Source: Coccinella septempunctata (Eukaryota > Arthropoda > Insecta > Coleoptera > Coccinellidae). Taken from it: 64,000 nt of DNA. Each line of letters opens with the position of its first letter. Within the stretch, counting starts at the first letter, position 1. Shown here one piece after another: positions 63,733 through 64,000 of this stretch. The stretch lies in contig NC_058196.1 in assembly GCF_907165205.1 (NCBI RefSeq), positions 10,892,501 to 10,956,500 of the forward strand, given 5' to 3'. The notes beneath the pieces were generated by a model. The model was not told the DNA's origin. It made no database searches and was given only the letters and a program-made list of their open reading frames with translations. A program made the translations under genes and the position numbers.

Positions 63733-64000
63733 TTTGCATGAAAATATCCAATCCAAGCATAAGATGTAAACCAAGTAATAAGTCATAATGATTCAATATT
63801 ATAGGAAGAAAATGAGAAAAGTCAACGACAAACTCGAAACATGCTCTGTTTGATCAAACATTTCATAAGTAATATTAATTCTTTTCTTTTCAGTCATTAT
63901 GTATACCTGATCTGAGTAGTGTTATAAATGATCTTCGATCTCAAACATACTCTGATAATGAATTCTGTTGTTTATCTTAGTATCTTGAAGGATCTTCGAT
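63733..64000 (+). other. Copia 3-prime region up to the window edge
   Basis: Non-coding sequence following the pol stop. TGATCTTCGATCTCAAACAT at 63929 and GGATCTTCGAT at the edge are a short repeat. The polypurine tract and 3-prime LTR are not reached. Confidence 0.6.

Larger units (their letters stand above)
58695..64000 (+). mobile_element. Ty1/Copia LTR retrotransposon (3-prime LTR outside window)
   Basis: 5-prime LTR 58695-58994, primer site, gag-protease-integrase frame (59121-62516) and reverse transcriptase-RNase H frame (62494-63732). Integrase before reverse transcriptase defines Ty1/Copia. A deletion removes the N-terminal part of the reverse transcriptase, so this copy is defective. 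No second copy of the LTR start (TGTTGAAGTA) occurs before 64000. AAATA at 58690-58694 would be the left target duplication, unverifiable here. Confidence 0.9.

Noticed and set aside
1..64000. A multigene defence or metabolic system
   Set aside because: Every recognisable coding region except two short exons belongs to a retrotransposon or DNA transposon. No operon, toxin-antitoxin, phage or CRISPR signature was seen.

Overview
The window reads as an AT-rich arthropod, most likely insect, nuclear genome segment made almost entirely of transposable elements. The basis is indirect: the mix of element clades (Jockey, CR1-like, R4/Dong, RTE, long-LTR Ty3/Gypsy, Ty1/Copia, BEL/Pao, mariner and many MITEs), GT-AG exons, and no bacterial gene organisation. 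I cannot place it below insect. The only candidate host coding sequence is a pair of exons at 24.9-25.3 kb (minus strand) resembling the farnesoic-acid O-methyltransferase-like (Methyltransf_FA) domain.

Layout. 0-10.8 kb: an R4 3-prime fragment, then a decayed RTE-like element on the plus strand, split by a 436-bp dispersed repeat and by an inferred 6.7-kb insertion. That insertion has clusters of an AGCACTAAGCAC motif at both ends, and holds a nearly complete CR1-group element (minus strand) and a MITE with a THAP-like exon. 10.8-22.3 kb: a complete Ty3/Gypsy element on the minus strand with two ~1.34-kb LTRs, a CTTT target duplication, a tRNA-Lys-type primer site, gag, and pol interrupted by a truncated RTE element. 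22.3-28.8 kb: BEL gag remnant, polypurine stretch, host-like exons, non-LTR ORF1, a MITE with ~180-bp inverted repeats, and a Jockey fragment. 28.8-41.6 kb: a long CR1-like ORF2, a hammerhead-like motif, another decayed CR1-like element, Gypsy and Copia gag remnants, a PHD-type ORF1, foldback and minisatellite repeats, and two adjoining TAA-flanked MITEs. 41.6-47.5 kb: pieces of two R4/Dong elements (minus strand), one carrying a second copy of the CR1-group element. 47.6-55.9 kb: gene-poor sequence bounded by a 21-bp inverted motif, with a 1.23-kb tandem duplication, a Jockey tail, a dead mariner and a MITE. 56.0-58.65 kb: two 222-bp MITEs in opposite orientation next to a Jockey fragment. 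58.7-64 kb: a Ty1/Copia element whose 3-prime LTR lies beyond the window.

The genes do not form a pathway. They are separate copy-and-paste or cut-and-paste elements that inserted into one another, and the nesting gives a relative insertion order. I found no CRISPR, operon-like defence or other clear new system. The least explained structures are the 8.35-kb segment at 47.6-55.9 kb and the AGCACT-bounded insertion at 3.46-10.17 kb.
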